From CAVTWD01 sp963738325 (GTDB taxonomy: Bacteria > Actinomycetota > Acidimicrobiia > Acidimicrobiales > Ilumatobacteraceae): 64,000 nucleotides of DNA. Below are positions 53,765-63,212 of this stretch, piece by piece (the stretch's first letter is position 1; every line of letters starts with the position of its first letter). A program made the translations under genes and the position numbers. The stretch is from the NCBI GenBank assembly GCA_963738325.1, contig CAVTWD010000001.1, forward strand, positions 1,116,001 through 1,180,000, in the 5' to 3' direction. Below the pieces are notes generated by a model. It was not told where the DNA came from. It saw only the letters and a list, made by a program, of their open reading frames with translations, and did no database searches.

Positions 53765-54511
53765 GCCCCCTCCTGGCCGCCAGTCCGCCGCGCGGCCCGA
53801 CCGGCGACGATCCACGCCTTCACCATCAGGTTGCGAAGGAACCAAGGCAGCTCGGCCAGTTGGCGGCCCGCGTTGACGAGGCGGGCCCGGACGCTCGGGA
53901 GGGCCTCGGCCGAGTACGTCGCCAGCGACCCGACCCGTCCCCGGTACCGCAAGCGCGGGGAGGCCAGCAACTCCCGCGCGATGGCGGCCGTGACCCCGAT
54001 GGAGGAGAAGGCGTCGTGGACGAGGAGCGTGCCGCCCAGCGGGACGCGCGCCCCCCAGCGCCGCAGATCGGTGCGAGCGGCCCCGTAGCGATGGGCGCCG
54101 TCGACGAAGAGCACGTCGACGGGACCTTCGACCGCGTCGAAGGCCTCGGTCGAGAAAGCGCGCAGGTGGCGCACCCGCCGCGACAGTCCGGCCCGCTCGA
54201 GGTTGGCGAGGAAGGCGATCGTGGTCGCCGGCGGCTTGCTGCTCGAAGCCCTCGAGCTCTTGCGGCCCGCGGTCGTTGCCGGCATGCGGGTCGATGGCCA
54301 CCACCTCGACGCCGGCGGGCGCGGCCATGCCGACAACGGTCGTGGAGCGGCCGCGAAAGGAACCGATCTCGACGACCCGCTGGCCGGGCCGCAGCGAGGT
54401 CACCGCGTCGTAGAGCGCTCGCGCCTGCGGCAGGGTGAGCCAGCCCTCGACCCCCTCCAGTTGACGGGCCACGTCGTCGAAGGACACGGGCGCCTCCGTG
54501 CGACCGGTCAT
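53752..54511 (-). CDS. class I SAM-dependent methyltransferase, with a frameshift
   Basis: About 252 residues if repaired. ATG 54511 starts MTGRTEAPVSFDDVARQLEG. The SAM-binding motif is VVEIGSFRGRSTTVVGMAA near residue 47, followed by VEVVAIDPHAGNDRG. After a shift near 54235 the frame continues TTIAFLANLERAGLSRR, FDAVEGPVDVLFVDGAHRYGAARTDLRRW and LLVHDAFSSIGVT, all typical of the Methyltransf_24 type. It may methylate a sugar or lipid of the envelope polymer. Its end overlaps the start of the acyltransferase gene by 13 bases, so the two are one operon. Confidence 0.78.
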
Positions 54512-54567
54512 CAAGCGTGGGACGTTTCCATCCCGGGAGCCGCCGCGCAAGACACCCGACCGCGCGG

Positions 54568-56796
54568 TCACAGGACGTATCCGTTGATGTCGACCACCAG
54601 GTCGGTGGCCGCCAGCGTGAACAGGCAGAGCGCACCTCCCCCGAGGGCGACGGTGGCGCCATTGGCAAGCGCGTGGGCGCCCGCTTCCAGGTTCAGCGTC
54701 GAGGCCAGCGGTGGGTAGCGCTGGCAGGGGTACGCGGTCACGTACGTCGTCGTGGTGGGGTCGAGGGCGACGATGTTGACCCGTACGGCTCTCGCTGACG
54801 CGGGAATGCCGTCGCGCCCCGCGATGGGGAGCGTGACGATCTGGCCCGGCCCGGGGCGCCCAAATCCGCCTTGCCCCACGCGGGTGTCGAGCAGGCGAGT
54901 TGGCACCACCATCTGGACGCGGCCTCCGCCAGGCCCGAACCAACCGGTCACGTCGACGACGAGGTCGGTGGCGCCGAGCGTGAAGAGGCACACGCGACCG
55001 GCGGCGTCGAGCGTGACGACGGCGTTGTCGGCGCGGGCGGGCCCGACGGCTGGATTGAGGATCGACGCCGTCGGTCGCGGTCGGTCGCACGGCCACGCGG
55101 TGACGTAGCCGGGCCCCGAGTTCACCGCGGTCACGTTGAGCGCCACGGCCGCGGCTGTGGTCGGGACACCGGCTCTCCCGCGCACGGCCATCGCGAGGAT
55201 CCCACCCCCGGGCAACCTGCGCCCGCCGACGCCGATGCGGGTGTCGACGAGGCGCACCGGTCCCGCGCCCGTGAAGCCGTGACCGCCGGCGGCCAGCCAT
55301 CCGACGACATCGACGACGAGGTCCACGGCCGTGGACGCGACCGCGCACACCAAGCCTCGCGTCCCGAGCGGCAGCATCACCGTGTTGGCGGTGGCCGCCG
55401 AGGCGGCGAAGTTCACGCTCGAGGCCACCGGCAGGGGCGAGCCGCAGGGCCACGTGGTGAGATGGCCGATGGCCGCGCCGCCCACGACGGTGAGCGTGGC
55501 GAACACCCCCGCGGCCGTGACCGGCACGCCGCCGCTCCCGCCGACGGCCACCGCCACCGGCCGGCCCGGAACCAACCGGCGCACGCCCCCGCGCCCGGTC
55601 CGGGTGTCGACCAGCCGTGTCGGCGTCATCGGCCAGAATCCCGCGGCGGGTCCAATGGATCGCGCCGGAGGCACGGGCGGCGCACCGGCCGGCACCCGCA
55701 GGTTGAGCGCCAGCGAGCGGTGGACCTCACCGTATGCGTGCACGTTGCGGGTGATCGCGTTCGGATCGAAGCTCCCGATGTTCCACGTGACGTGCAACCC
55801 GCCGGTGTAGGGATCGACCCCGTGGACGGAGGCCGAGTAGGTGTAGGTCGACGAGTCACCCGCGAGCGCCGGCGTGGCAACAGTCGAGACCTTCCACCAG
55901 GGCCCGGCCGGGCCCGGCGCGCTGTACACCTCCAGCGTCGTGCTCAGGAACTCGCCGTCCTTCACCACCGCCACGTAGCGCTTGTCGCCATAGGCCGACC
56001 CGAGGTCGGCCACCGACAGCCCGCCCACGACGCCTGTGGTGAAGATGGGAACGGCGCGGGTGATGTCCGCCGTCCAGCCCGAAGCGCTCCAGTAGGAGGT
56101 CGGCCCGAGCGGGTTGGACGCCGATACCCGGGCTACGTAGCTGCGTCGCTTCGTGCCGAGCTCGTCGCGGCCGTAGACGTAGGTCCACACGCCGTCGGTC
56201 GTCACGCTGCTGCCGAAGAGGATGGGCGCCGCCGGGTACCGGTTGCGATGGATGGAACGGATGGCCATCGAGGTCGTGTCGATCTCGACGAGGTCGACGG
56301 CCCGGGCGAGGAACCCGAGCGGGCCCGAGCTGGCCTGGGCGAGCCGGGTGGCGTACACCCAGGCCGTCGTGGCGCGGGCGTAGCCGTCGCCCGGCCAGTC
56401 CCATTCGGCGCCGAGACCGGGGATCCACGAGGCCGCCGTCGATCCGGAGCCGGAGAGCAGCGGGGTGAGACAGCCGCGGTCCTGCACGATGGCGGAGTTG
56501 CGGGCGGTGAACCCCGTCGCCGCGGCGCCGCCCCTGGGGCCGAGACCGCTCGTGTTCGTGTCGCCGTAGAGCCAGAGTTGGCGGCCGTCGGGGAGCCGGA
56601 AGCTCCCGGTCAGGTCGGCGGCCGTCCACCGCTGGCTGCGCATCGCGTCGAGGACGCGGCCTTGCGTCGCCGCCGAAGGGGTGGGGAAGGGGCAGCCGGC
56701 CGCGGCGGCAGGCCGGGCGGCGACGATCGGCCCCAGCCCCGCCACGCCCACTGCGGCGAGCACGCTCCGCCATCTCGGCCGTCGCACGCCCGCCAT
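54568..56796 (-). CDS. secreted protein with N-terminal DUF4185-like domain and three RLVDTR repeats
   Basis: A 742-residue exported protein. The signal peptide is MAGVRRPRWRSVLAAVGVAGLGPIVAARPAAA. The first domain (about 35-355: GSFRLPDGRQLWLYGDTNTSG, NSAIVQDRGCLTPLL, GSVTTDGVWTYVYGR) resembles the five-bladed DUF4185/DUF5005 domain of carbohydrate-active proteins. Three modules of about 110-130 residues follow, each starting RLVDTR or RLLDTR and ending with DLVVDVVGW, DLVVDVTGWF or DLVVDINGY. These C-terminal repeats are common in Acidimicrobiia surface proteins. ATG 56796 begins the signal peptide. A role in binding envelope or extracellular glycan is inferred. Confidence 0.82.
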   Translation of the reverse strand: MAGVRRPRWRSVLAAVGVAGLGPIVAARPAAAAGCPFPTPSAATQGRVLDAMRSQRWTAADLTGSFRLPDGRQLWLYGDTNTSGLGPRGGAAATGFTARNSAIVQDRGCLTPLLSGSGSTAASWIPGLGAEWDWPGDGYARATTAWVYATRLAQASSGPLGFLARAVDLVEIDTTSMAIRSIHRNRYPAAPILFGSSVTTDGVWTYVYGRDELGTKRRSYVARVSASNPLGPTSYWSASGWTADITRAVPIFTTGVVGGLSVADLGSAYGDKRYVAVVKDGEFLSTTLEVYSAPGPAGPWWKVSTVATPALAGDSSTYTYSASVHGVDPYTGGLHVTWNIGSFDPNAITRNVHAYGEVHRSLALNLRVPAGAPPVPPARSIGPAAGFWPMTPTRLVDTRTGRGGVRRLVPGRPVAVAVGGSGGVPVTAAGVFATLTVVGGAAIGHLTTWPCGSPLPVASSVNFAASAATANTVMLPLGTRGLVCAVASTAVDLVVDVVGWLAAGGHGFTGAGPVRLVDTRIGVGGRRLPGGGILAMAVRGRAGVPTTAAAVALNVTAVNSGPGYVTAWPCDRPRPTASILNPAVGPARADNAVVTLDAAGRVCLFTLGATDLVVDVTGWFGPGGGRVQMVVPTRLLDTRVGQGGFGRPGPGQIVTLPIAGRDGIPASARAVRVNIVALDPTTTTYVTAYPCQRYPPLASTLNLEAGAHALANGATVALGGGALCLFTLAATDLVVDINGYVL

Positions 56797-56956
56797 GATG
56801 GCGGATGGGCGGCGCCCCGTGCGGGAGGGGCAGGAGATGCCCGAGAGCCGGGGGACCGCGCCGCTAGGGTTCGCCACCATCGTGGGGACAGCAAGGATGC
56901 CGGCGACGGGAACCGCCGCGGGCACGCGGCGCGCCGCCATCGAAAAGGTCGGGGAC

Positions 56957-58104
56957 ATGGCCGCCGACGCCGGCCTCCGGCGGATCCATGTGCTGGCCTG
57001 GCGCGATCTGGCGGATGTGGAAGCGGGTGGCTCGGAGCTGCACGCGGCCACGGTGGCGCGGCTCTGGGCGGAAGCCGGGATCGAGGTGACCGTGCGCACC
57101 TCCTATGCCCAAGGCAGCCCGCCGGAGAGCAACCGCTACGGCTACCACGTGATCCGCCGAGCCGGGCGCTACCTGGTCTTCCCCCGGGCGGTGGCCAGCG
57201 AGCTGGCGGGCCGTCACGGGCCGCGAGACGGCCTGGTGGAGATCTGGAACGGGGTGCCCTGGTTCACGCCGCTGTGGGCGAGCGGGCCGAAGGTGACGTG
57301 GTTGCACCATGTGCACGGGCCGATGTGGGGGATGGTGCTGCCACCTCGCCTGGCCCGTCTCGGCGAGCTCATCGAGCAGCGCGTGGCGCCGCCCTTGTAC
57401 CGCCGCCAAGCGGTCGTCACGTTGTCCGAGTCGGCGCGGGCCGAGCTCGTCCGCGACCTCGGGCTGCGCCCGGAGCGCATCGCCGTCGTCCCGCCGGGTG
57501 TCCACCCGCGCTTCTCCCCGGAGGGGCGCGCTCGCCCGTGCCGCTCGTTCTCTCGGTCGGCCGGCTGATGCCGGTCAAGCGCCTGGACGCGCTCATCCGG
57601 GCCGTGGCCGAGGTGCGCCGTCAGCTGCCGCGCACGCAGCTGGTGATCGTCGGCGAAGGCGCTGAGCGGGAGCACCTCGACGACGTCGTGGCCGAGGTCG
57701 ACGCGGCAGAATGGGTGCGCTTCGCGGGGCGCGTCTCCGACGACACCCTGGTCGAGCTGTACCGCGCTGCGTGGCTGGTGGCCAGCGCGTCGGTAGCCGA
57801 GGGCTGGGGCATGACGATCACGGAGGCGGCGGCGTGCGGCACGCCGGCGGTCGCCACCGACATCGGAGGCCATCGCGACGCCGTTCTCGACGGGCGCACC
57901 GGCCTGCTGGTGGCCCCCTCGGAGCTGGCGGGCGGCCTCACGGCCATCCTGGGCGACCCAGGCCGGCGCGACGAGTTGGGTCGCGCCGCCGAGCAGCGGG
58001 CCGCCGGCCTCAGCTGGGAGGCAACCGCTGCAGGCACGCTGGCCGTGCTGGCTCGCGAGGCGATGCGCCACGCGCCGACCCGCCCGGCGCCCGGGGATTC
58101 TTGA
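56957..58104 (+). CDS. GT4-family glycosyltransferase, with a frameshift
   Basis: A glycosyltransferase of about 382 residues if repaired, GT-B fold, cytoplasmic. The first frame has RRIHVLAWRDLADVEAGGSELHAATVARLWAEAG near the start and GPKVTWLHHVHGPMWG near residue 112, then VPPGVHPRFSPEG. A base is missing at GGGGCGCGC (57523-57531). The other frame continues SPVPLVLSVGRLMPVKRLDALI and ends with the GT4 EX7E region ASVAEGWGMTITEAAACGTPAVATDIGG. ATG 56957 is used, though longer starts exist. Its stop overlaps the TTG of the second AftD-like gene (TTGA). Confidence 0.8.
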
Positions 58105-61100
58105 TCGCGGTCGACGTCGGGGCCGCCGCCGCGGCGCCGCGGGGGCGCCGGCACCATGCCGTCGCCGTCGCGGGGCGTCTCCGGGGGTTCGGCGCCGCCC
58201 TCGCCGCCGTAGCGGTGGTGGCCTACGTCCCGCTGCTGTGGAATGCGGTCGGTCGGGTCAGCGCGGACACGAAGTCGTATCTCACCCTCGACCCGGGGCG
58301 GTTGCTCAGCCGGGCGGCGTCGCTCTGGGACCCGTCGATCGGCCTCGGCACGGTCACCCACCAGACCATCGGCTACCTGTTCCCGCTCGGCCCGTACTAC
58401 TGGGTGATGCAGCACCTGGGCGTGCCCGATTGGCTGACCCAGCGCCTCTGGCTCGGCTCGGTGCTGTTCGCCGCCGGCGCCGGCGTGCTGTTCCTCGGGC
58501 GGGTCCTCGGCTGGAGGACTCGCGGCGCCCTCGTGGCGGCCTTCGCCTACCTCCTGTCGCCCTACGTGCTCCACTACGCGGCCCGGATCTCGGTGATCCT
58601 GTTGCCGTGGGCGGCGCTGCCCTGGTTGGTCGCCTGTGCCGCGCTCGCCTTGCGACGGGGCGGCTGGCGGTGGCCGGCGCTCTTCGCGCTCATCGCGCTC
58701 ACGGTCGGCAGCGTGAACGCCACCGCGCTCGTGTTCGCGCTCGTGGGCCCCGTGCTGTGGTTCGCCTACGCCGTCTGGATCGTGCGGGAGGTGCCCCTGC
58801 GTCGAGCTGTCGCCGCAGGGCTGCGCGTGGGCGTGCTCACGCTCGGGGTCTCGCTCTGGTGGATCGTCGGGCTGCGCATCCAGGGCCGCTACGGCCTGCC
58901 GATCCTCGACTACACCGAGAGCTACCGCACGATCGCCAACGCCTCGACCGCCCCCGAGATCCTCCGCGGTCTGGGCTACTGGTTCTTCTATGGCGGCGAC
59001 CAGGTGGCGCAGTGGGTGCAGCCGAGCACGCCCTACATGACGTCGGTCTGGCGACGTCGTGGTGAGCTTCGCCATCCCGGCGATCGCGCTGGTGGCCCTC
59101 GCCGCGGTGCGCTGGGCCCACCGGCTTTTCGCCGCCGCGCTCGTGCTGGCCGGGGTCGTGCTGGCCGTCGGCGCCCATCCCTACAGCGATCCGACCCTGT
59201 ACGGCTCTCTCGTCAAGCGGTTCATGACGACCACGGCCGGCATGGCCATGCGGTCGACGCCGCGGGCGGTGCCACTCGTGGCCCTCGGCGTCGCCCTCCT
59301 CCTCGGCGCCGCCGTCGAGGCGGTTGCGTGGCGCCTGCCCCGCGGCGCCGTGCCGGCGTCGCTCGCGGTGGTCGGACTCGTCGCCGTGAACCTGCCTTCG
59401 CTGTTCACGGGCCGGCTCTACACGGACAGCCTGTTGCGCCCGGAGGAGGTTCCGGCCTCGTGGCGGGCCGCCGTCAGCGCCCTCGGCGACGACACCACCA
59501 CCCGCCTGTACGAGACGCCGGGGATCGACTTCGCGCAGTACCGGTGGGGCGGCACCGTCGACCCGATCACCCCCGGCCTGACCGACCGGCCCTACGTCGC
59601 CCGCGAGCTGGTGCCGTGGGGATCGCCGGCCGGCGCGGATCTGCTCATCGCCTACGACCGTCGCCTCCAGGAGGGCTGGTACGAGCCGGCGTCGCTCGTT
59701 CCCTTCGCCCGCCTCATCTCCGCGGGCGAGGTGGTGACGCGCAACGACCTCCAGTACGAGCGGTACCCGACGCCCCGGCCCCGCCCCACCTGGGCCGACG
59801 CTGTCCACCGCCCCCGGGCTCGGCGCGGTCGTGCCCTATGGTCCCCCGACCAGGAACCAGTCGATCCCCAAGCTCCCGCTGCTCGACGAGCATGGCGCTC
59901 GGCCTTCCTGACAACCAACCCGACGCCCCGCCCGTGGCCTCCCTCGGCGGTGCCGGGCGCGCCTCCCATCCTGCGCACAGCGCCGGCCTCCTCCCCGGTC
60001 GTCGTCTCGGGCTCAGGGGACGGCCTCGTCGACCTGGCCGGCGCCGGGCTGCTCGACGGGCGCGAGCTCGTGTTGTATGCCGCATCGCTGCACGACCATC
60101 CCGAGGTGTTGCAGCAGGCGCTCGCCGGTGGCGCCCACTTGGTGATCACCGACACCAACCGTCGGCGGGCCCAGCGCTGGGGAGGAGTCAACGAGAACCT
60201 CGGTGCCACCGAGTTCGCGGGGGAAGAGCCCCTCGTCTCCGACCCGACCGACAACCGGCTCGAAGTCTTCCCCGGCGCCACCGACGCCGACTACACGGTG
60301 GTCGAGCAGCGCGGCGTCCTGTCCGTCCAGGCCACGGGTTACGGGAACCCCGTCAGCTACACCCCGGAGGACCGCCCGTCGATGGCCCTCGACGGCGACC
60401 CACGCACGGCCTGGCGGGTCGGGGCCTTCTCCCCGGTCGAGGGCGAGCGCATCGTGGTCCGGCTCGCAGCAACCGGTCACGGCGGATCACCTCGACCTCC
60501 TCCAGCCGATCGACTGGGCCGCGCAACCGGTTCATCACCTCGGCCCGGCTGACCTTCGACGGCCACGATCATCTCGACATCAACCTCGACGAGAGGTCGA
60601 GGTTGCAGCCGGGCCAGCGGGTCGACATCGGCTCCCGCACGTTCCAGACCCTCGAGTTCGAGATCACCGGCGACACGTACGGCAAGCTCCCCGGGTACAA
60701 GGGGCTGACCTCGGTCGGTCTGGCCCAGCTCGGCATCCCCGGCGTGCGCGAGCAGGACGTGATCCGGGTGCCGACCGCGCTGCTCGATGCCACCGGGGGC
60801 GATCTGTCGTCGCATCGCGTCACGGTGGTGCTCACGCGGCTCCGCAGCGACCCCGCCGCCCGCGGCCGGAGCGACGAGGAGCTCTCGATCGAGCGGGCCT
60901 TCTCGTTGCCTGGGCCGGCCACGTTCACGGTGAGCGGAGAGGCCCGCCTCGACGGTCGGGCCCCCGACGCGCGACTCGACGCGACGCTCGGGGCCGTGGG
61001 ACCGCTCACGGCCACCTCGACAGGACGCCTCCTCGGCAGCCCCGCTTCGCGCGCGGCGGCGGCCGTCGACGGCGACCCGACGACGCGCTGGGTCACGCCG

Positions 61101-62504
61101 ATGGAAGACGTCGTCGGCCAGAGCCTCACCATCACGAGCCCGACCGCGGTGAGCTTCGACCACCTCGATCTGCATGTGGTCGCCGACGGACGCTTCTCCG
61201 TGCCGACCCGCCTCACCATCCGCGCCGACGGCGGGCGCCCGGTGACGGCCGACGTGCCGGCGATCGCGGACGACACCAGCAAGGAGGGGGCGACGGCTTC
61301 CGTACGGGTGCCGCTGCCCACGACGGTGACCGGCCGCGCGATCACCGTCACCGTGGCCGCGCTGCGAGAGGTGAAGCAGACCGACTACTTCTCCGGACTC
61401 CCGCTCCTCCAACCCGCGGCCATCGCCGAGCTCGGCATCCCGGTGCACCAAGCGAGTCCGAATCGGCCGCTGCCGACGGCCTGCCGCGACGACCTCGTGT
61501 CGGTCGATGGCAAGCCAGTGAGCGTGCGGATCGAAGGCAGCACGGCGCAGGCCCTGCAGCGCCAGCCCCTCACCGTGGTGGCCTGCGGACCTCCCCTCGC
61601 CCTCGGGCCCGGCAATCACGAGGTGCGGACCGCGGTCGGTCGTGATCTCGGCCTCGATGTCGACCGGCTCGTGCTCGACACCTCACCGGCGTCGCGGGTG
61701 GCGCCGGCACCTGGGCCCGCGCTCACCATCGAGCACCAGGACGCCACCTCGGCCCGCGTGCGCGTGGACCGTGCCACGGCGCCGTTCTGGCTCGTGCTCG
61801 GCGAGAGCCAGAACGCGGGCTGGCACGCGGAGATCGACGGCTCGCACCGCGAGCTCGGCCCGCCGCTGCTCGTCGACGGCTACGCCAACGGCTGGCTGGT
61901 GACGCCGACGGGCGGCCCGCTCACCATCACGCTGCGCTGGACGCCGCAGGGGCAGGTGCGCACCGCGCTGGTCATCTCGGCCGGCGCGGTGGTCCTCTGT
62001 CTCGTCCTCGTGGCGCTCGACCCCGGGAGGCGACGCCGGCGGCGCTACCCGGGTGCGGCATGGACGGCACCGGTGCCCGCGCCGGTGCGGGCCCCGTCCG
62101 CGTCGCCGCTCGGTCACGGTCGCCGCCTGCTGGCCGTGCCGCTCGCCGCCGCGGTGGTGTTCTGGTTCCTGGCCGGGCCCGTCCCCGCGGTGGTGGCCGC
62201 CGTGGTCGGCGGGCTGTCGCTCGTGTCGTGGCGCTGGCGGCGCTGGCTCCGTTGGCTGCCGGGCGTGGTGCTCGCCGGCACCGTGGCCTACATCGTGGCC
62301 AAGCTCGTGCGGTACGACCTGCCGGCCACGATCGACTGGCCCAACGAGTTCGAGGCCGTCAACGCCTGGGCCTGGGCGGCGGTGGCCGCCGCGGTGATGT
62401 CGGCGGTCGTCGACTGGCTGCGCCCGGGGCCGGTCCCGGCATCCGAGACCGTCACATCGGGAGCCGGCGCCACAGGCGGCGAGGCAGCATCCGCAGCACC
62501 GTGA
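58101..62504 (+). CDS. AftD-like arabinofuranosyltransferase (DUF3367), copy 2, with several frameshifts
   Basis: A second giant AftD-like protein (about 1465 residues if repaired), a paralogue of the gene at 42575. Its N terminus has SADTKSYLTLDPGRLLSRAASLWDPS and TVTHQTIGYLFPLGP. It shares the discoidin-like PSMALDGDPRTAWRVG and AAAVDGDPTTRWVTPM modules, then APFWLVLGESQNAGWHAEIDG, and the closing helices VPLAAAVVFWFLAGPVPAVVAAVVGG. The frame changes near 59045, 59805, 59890, 59935, 60478 and 60520, the last at CGCG. TTG 58101 overlaps the previous stop. With so many shifts it is either badly sequenced or truly decaying; copy 1 is better preserved. Confidence 0.75.
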   Translation: MIAVDVGAAAAAPRGRRHHAVAVAGRLRGFGAALAAVAVVAYVPLLWNAVGRVSADTKSYLTLDPGRLLSRAASLWDPSIGLGTVTHQTIGYLFPLGPYYWVMQHLGVPDWLTQRLWLGSVLFAAGAGVLFLGRVLGWRTRGALVAAFAYLLSPYVLHYAARISVILLPWAALPWLVACAALALRRGGWRWPALFALIALTVGSVNATALVFALVGPVLWFAYAVWIVREVPLRRAVAAGLRVGVLTLGVSLWWIVGLRIQGRYGLPILDYTESYRTIANASTAPEILRGLGYWFFYGGDQVAQWVQPSTPYMTSVWRRRGELRHPGDRAGGPRRGALGPPAFRRRARAGRGRAGRRRPSLQRSDPVRLSRQAVHDDHGRHGHAVDAAGGATRGPRRRPPPRRRRRGGCVAPAPRRRAGVARGGRTRRREPAFAVHGPALHGQPVAPGGGSGLVAGRRQRPRRRHHHPPVRDAGDRLRAVPVGRHRRPDHPRPDRPALRRPRAGAVGIAGRRGSAHRLRPSPPGGLVRAGVARSLRPPHLRGRGGDAQRPPVRAVPDAPAPPHLGRRCPPPPGSARSCPMVPRPGTSRSPSSRCSTSMALGLPDNQPDAPPVASLGGAGRASHPAHSAGLLPGRRLGLRGRPRRPGRRRAARRARARVVCRIAARPSRGVAAGARRWRPLGDHRHQPSAGPALGRSQREPRCHRVRGGRAPRLRPDRQPARSLPRRHRRRLHGGRAARRPVRPGHGLREPRQLHPGGPPVDGPRRRPTHGLAGRGLLPGRGRAHRGPARSNRSRRITSTSSSRSTGPRNRFITSARLTFDGHDHLDINLDERSRLQPGQRVDIGSRTFQTLEFEITGDTYGKLPGYKGLTSVGLAQLGIPGVREQDVIRVPTALLDATGGDLSSHRVTVVLTRLRSDPAARGRSDEELSIERAFSLPGPATFTVSGEARLDGRAPDARLDATLGAVGPLTATSTGRLLGSPASRAAAAVDGDPTTRWVTPMEDVVGQSLTITSPTAVSFDHLDLHVVADGRFSVPTRLTIRADGGRPVTADVPAIADDTSKEGATASVRVPLPTTVTGRAITVTVAALREVKQTDYFSGLPLLQPAAIAELGIPVHQASPNRPLPTACRDDLVSVDGKPVSVRIEGSTAQALQRQPLTVVACGPPLALGPGNHEVRTAVGRDLGLDVDRLVLDTSPASRVAPAPGPALTIEHQDATSARVRVDRATAPFWLVLGESQNAGWHAEIDGSHRELGPPLLVDGYANGWLVTPTGGPLTITLRWTPQGQVRTALVISAGAVVLCLVLVALDPGRRRRRRYPGAAWTAPVPAPVRAPSASPLGHGRRLLAVPLAAAVVFWFLAGPVPAVVAAVVGGLSLVSWRWRRWLRWLPGVVLAGTVAYIVAKLVRYDLPATIDWPNEFEAVNAWAWAAVAAAVMSAVVDWLRPGPVPASETVTSGAGATGGEAASAAP

Positions 62505-63212
62505 ACACGCCGCGCAGCGCGCCGGGAACCCACACGACCTCGCGCCCCGAAGCCATGGCCGCCACGACCGCGTCGGCCACCTTGGCCGGCGTGGTGGCGA
62601 GGGGCGCGGGGGCAGGCCGGCGGTCATCTTGGTCGTGACGAACCCCGGGCGGACGACCAGCACCTGCGCGCCGCTGCCGTCGAGAGCGTCGCCCAAGCCG
62701 AGGGCGAACCCGTCGAGGCCGGCTTTCGCCGAGCCGTAGACGAAGTTGGCCTTGCGCACCCGGAGTCCGGCCACCGAGGACAGCACGACGAGGAGACCGT
62801 GGCCCTGGGCGCGCAGGCCTTCTGCCGCGGCGAGACCGGCGGACACCGCGCCCACGTAGTTCGTGGTGGCAGCGACGGCCGCGGCCGCGGGGTCGTGGTC
62901 GAAGCTCGCCTGGTCGCCCAGCACCCCGAACGCGATGAGCACCACGTCGACGTCTCCGTGGGCCTCGAAGACCCGACCGATCAGCTCGTCGTGGCGGTCG
63001 GTCTCGGTGGCGTCGAAGGCCACGACCTCCAGCGTGGTGGCGCCGAGCGCGCGGAGCTCGGCGACGAAATCGTGCAGCGCGCCGGGATGGCGGGCGCCGA
63101 GCACGACGGTGCGGGTCCGGCGGGCCACGAGCCGGCGGGTGATGGCCTGCGCGATGTCACTCGACGCGCCGAGCACGAGGAGGGACTGCGGGTCCCCGTG
63201 GGCGTTCCTCAT
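62452..63212 (-). CDS. dprE2: decaprenylphospho-beta-D-erythro-pentofuranosid-2-ulose 2-reductase-like SDR, with a frameshift
   Basis: About 253 residues. A short-chain dehydrogenase with the NAD motif LLVLGASSDIAQAITRRL near residue 11, VVLIAFGVLGDQ, and catalytic Ser/Tyr/Lys in VLSSVAGLRVRKANFVYGSAKAG. Its direct coupling to the DprE1-like gene and the VRPGFVTTKMTAGL end identify it as DprE2, which completes the epimerisation of decaprenylphospho-ribose to the arabinose donor. The frame shifts at GGGGCGCGGGG (62601-62611) and resumes APLATTPAKVADAVVAAM to end RLWRRLPM. ATG 63212 overlaps the DprE1 stop as ATGA. Its tail overlaps the convergent AftD-like gene by 53 bases. Confidence 0.82.

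Noticed and set aside
54871..56900. Plus-strand frame across the secreted repeat protein
   Set aside because: Antisense product without domains; only its end (from about 57530) belongs to the real glycosyltransferase.
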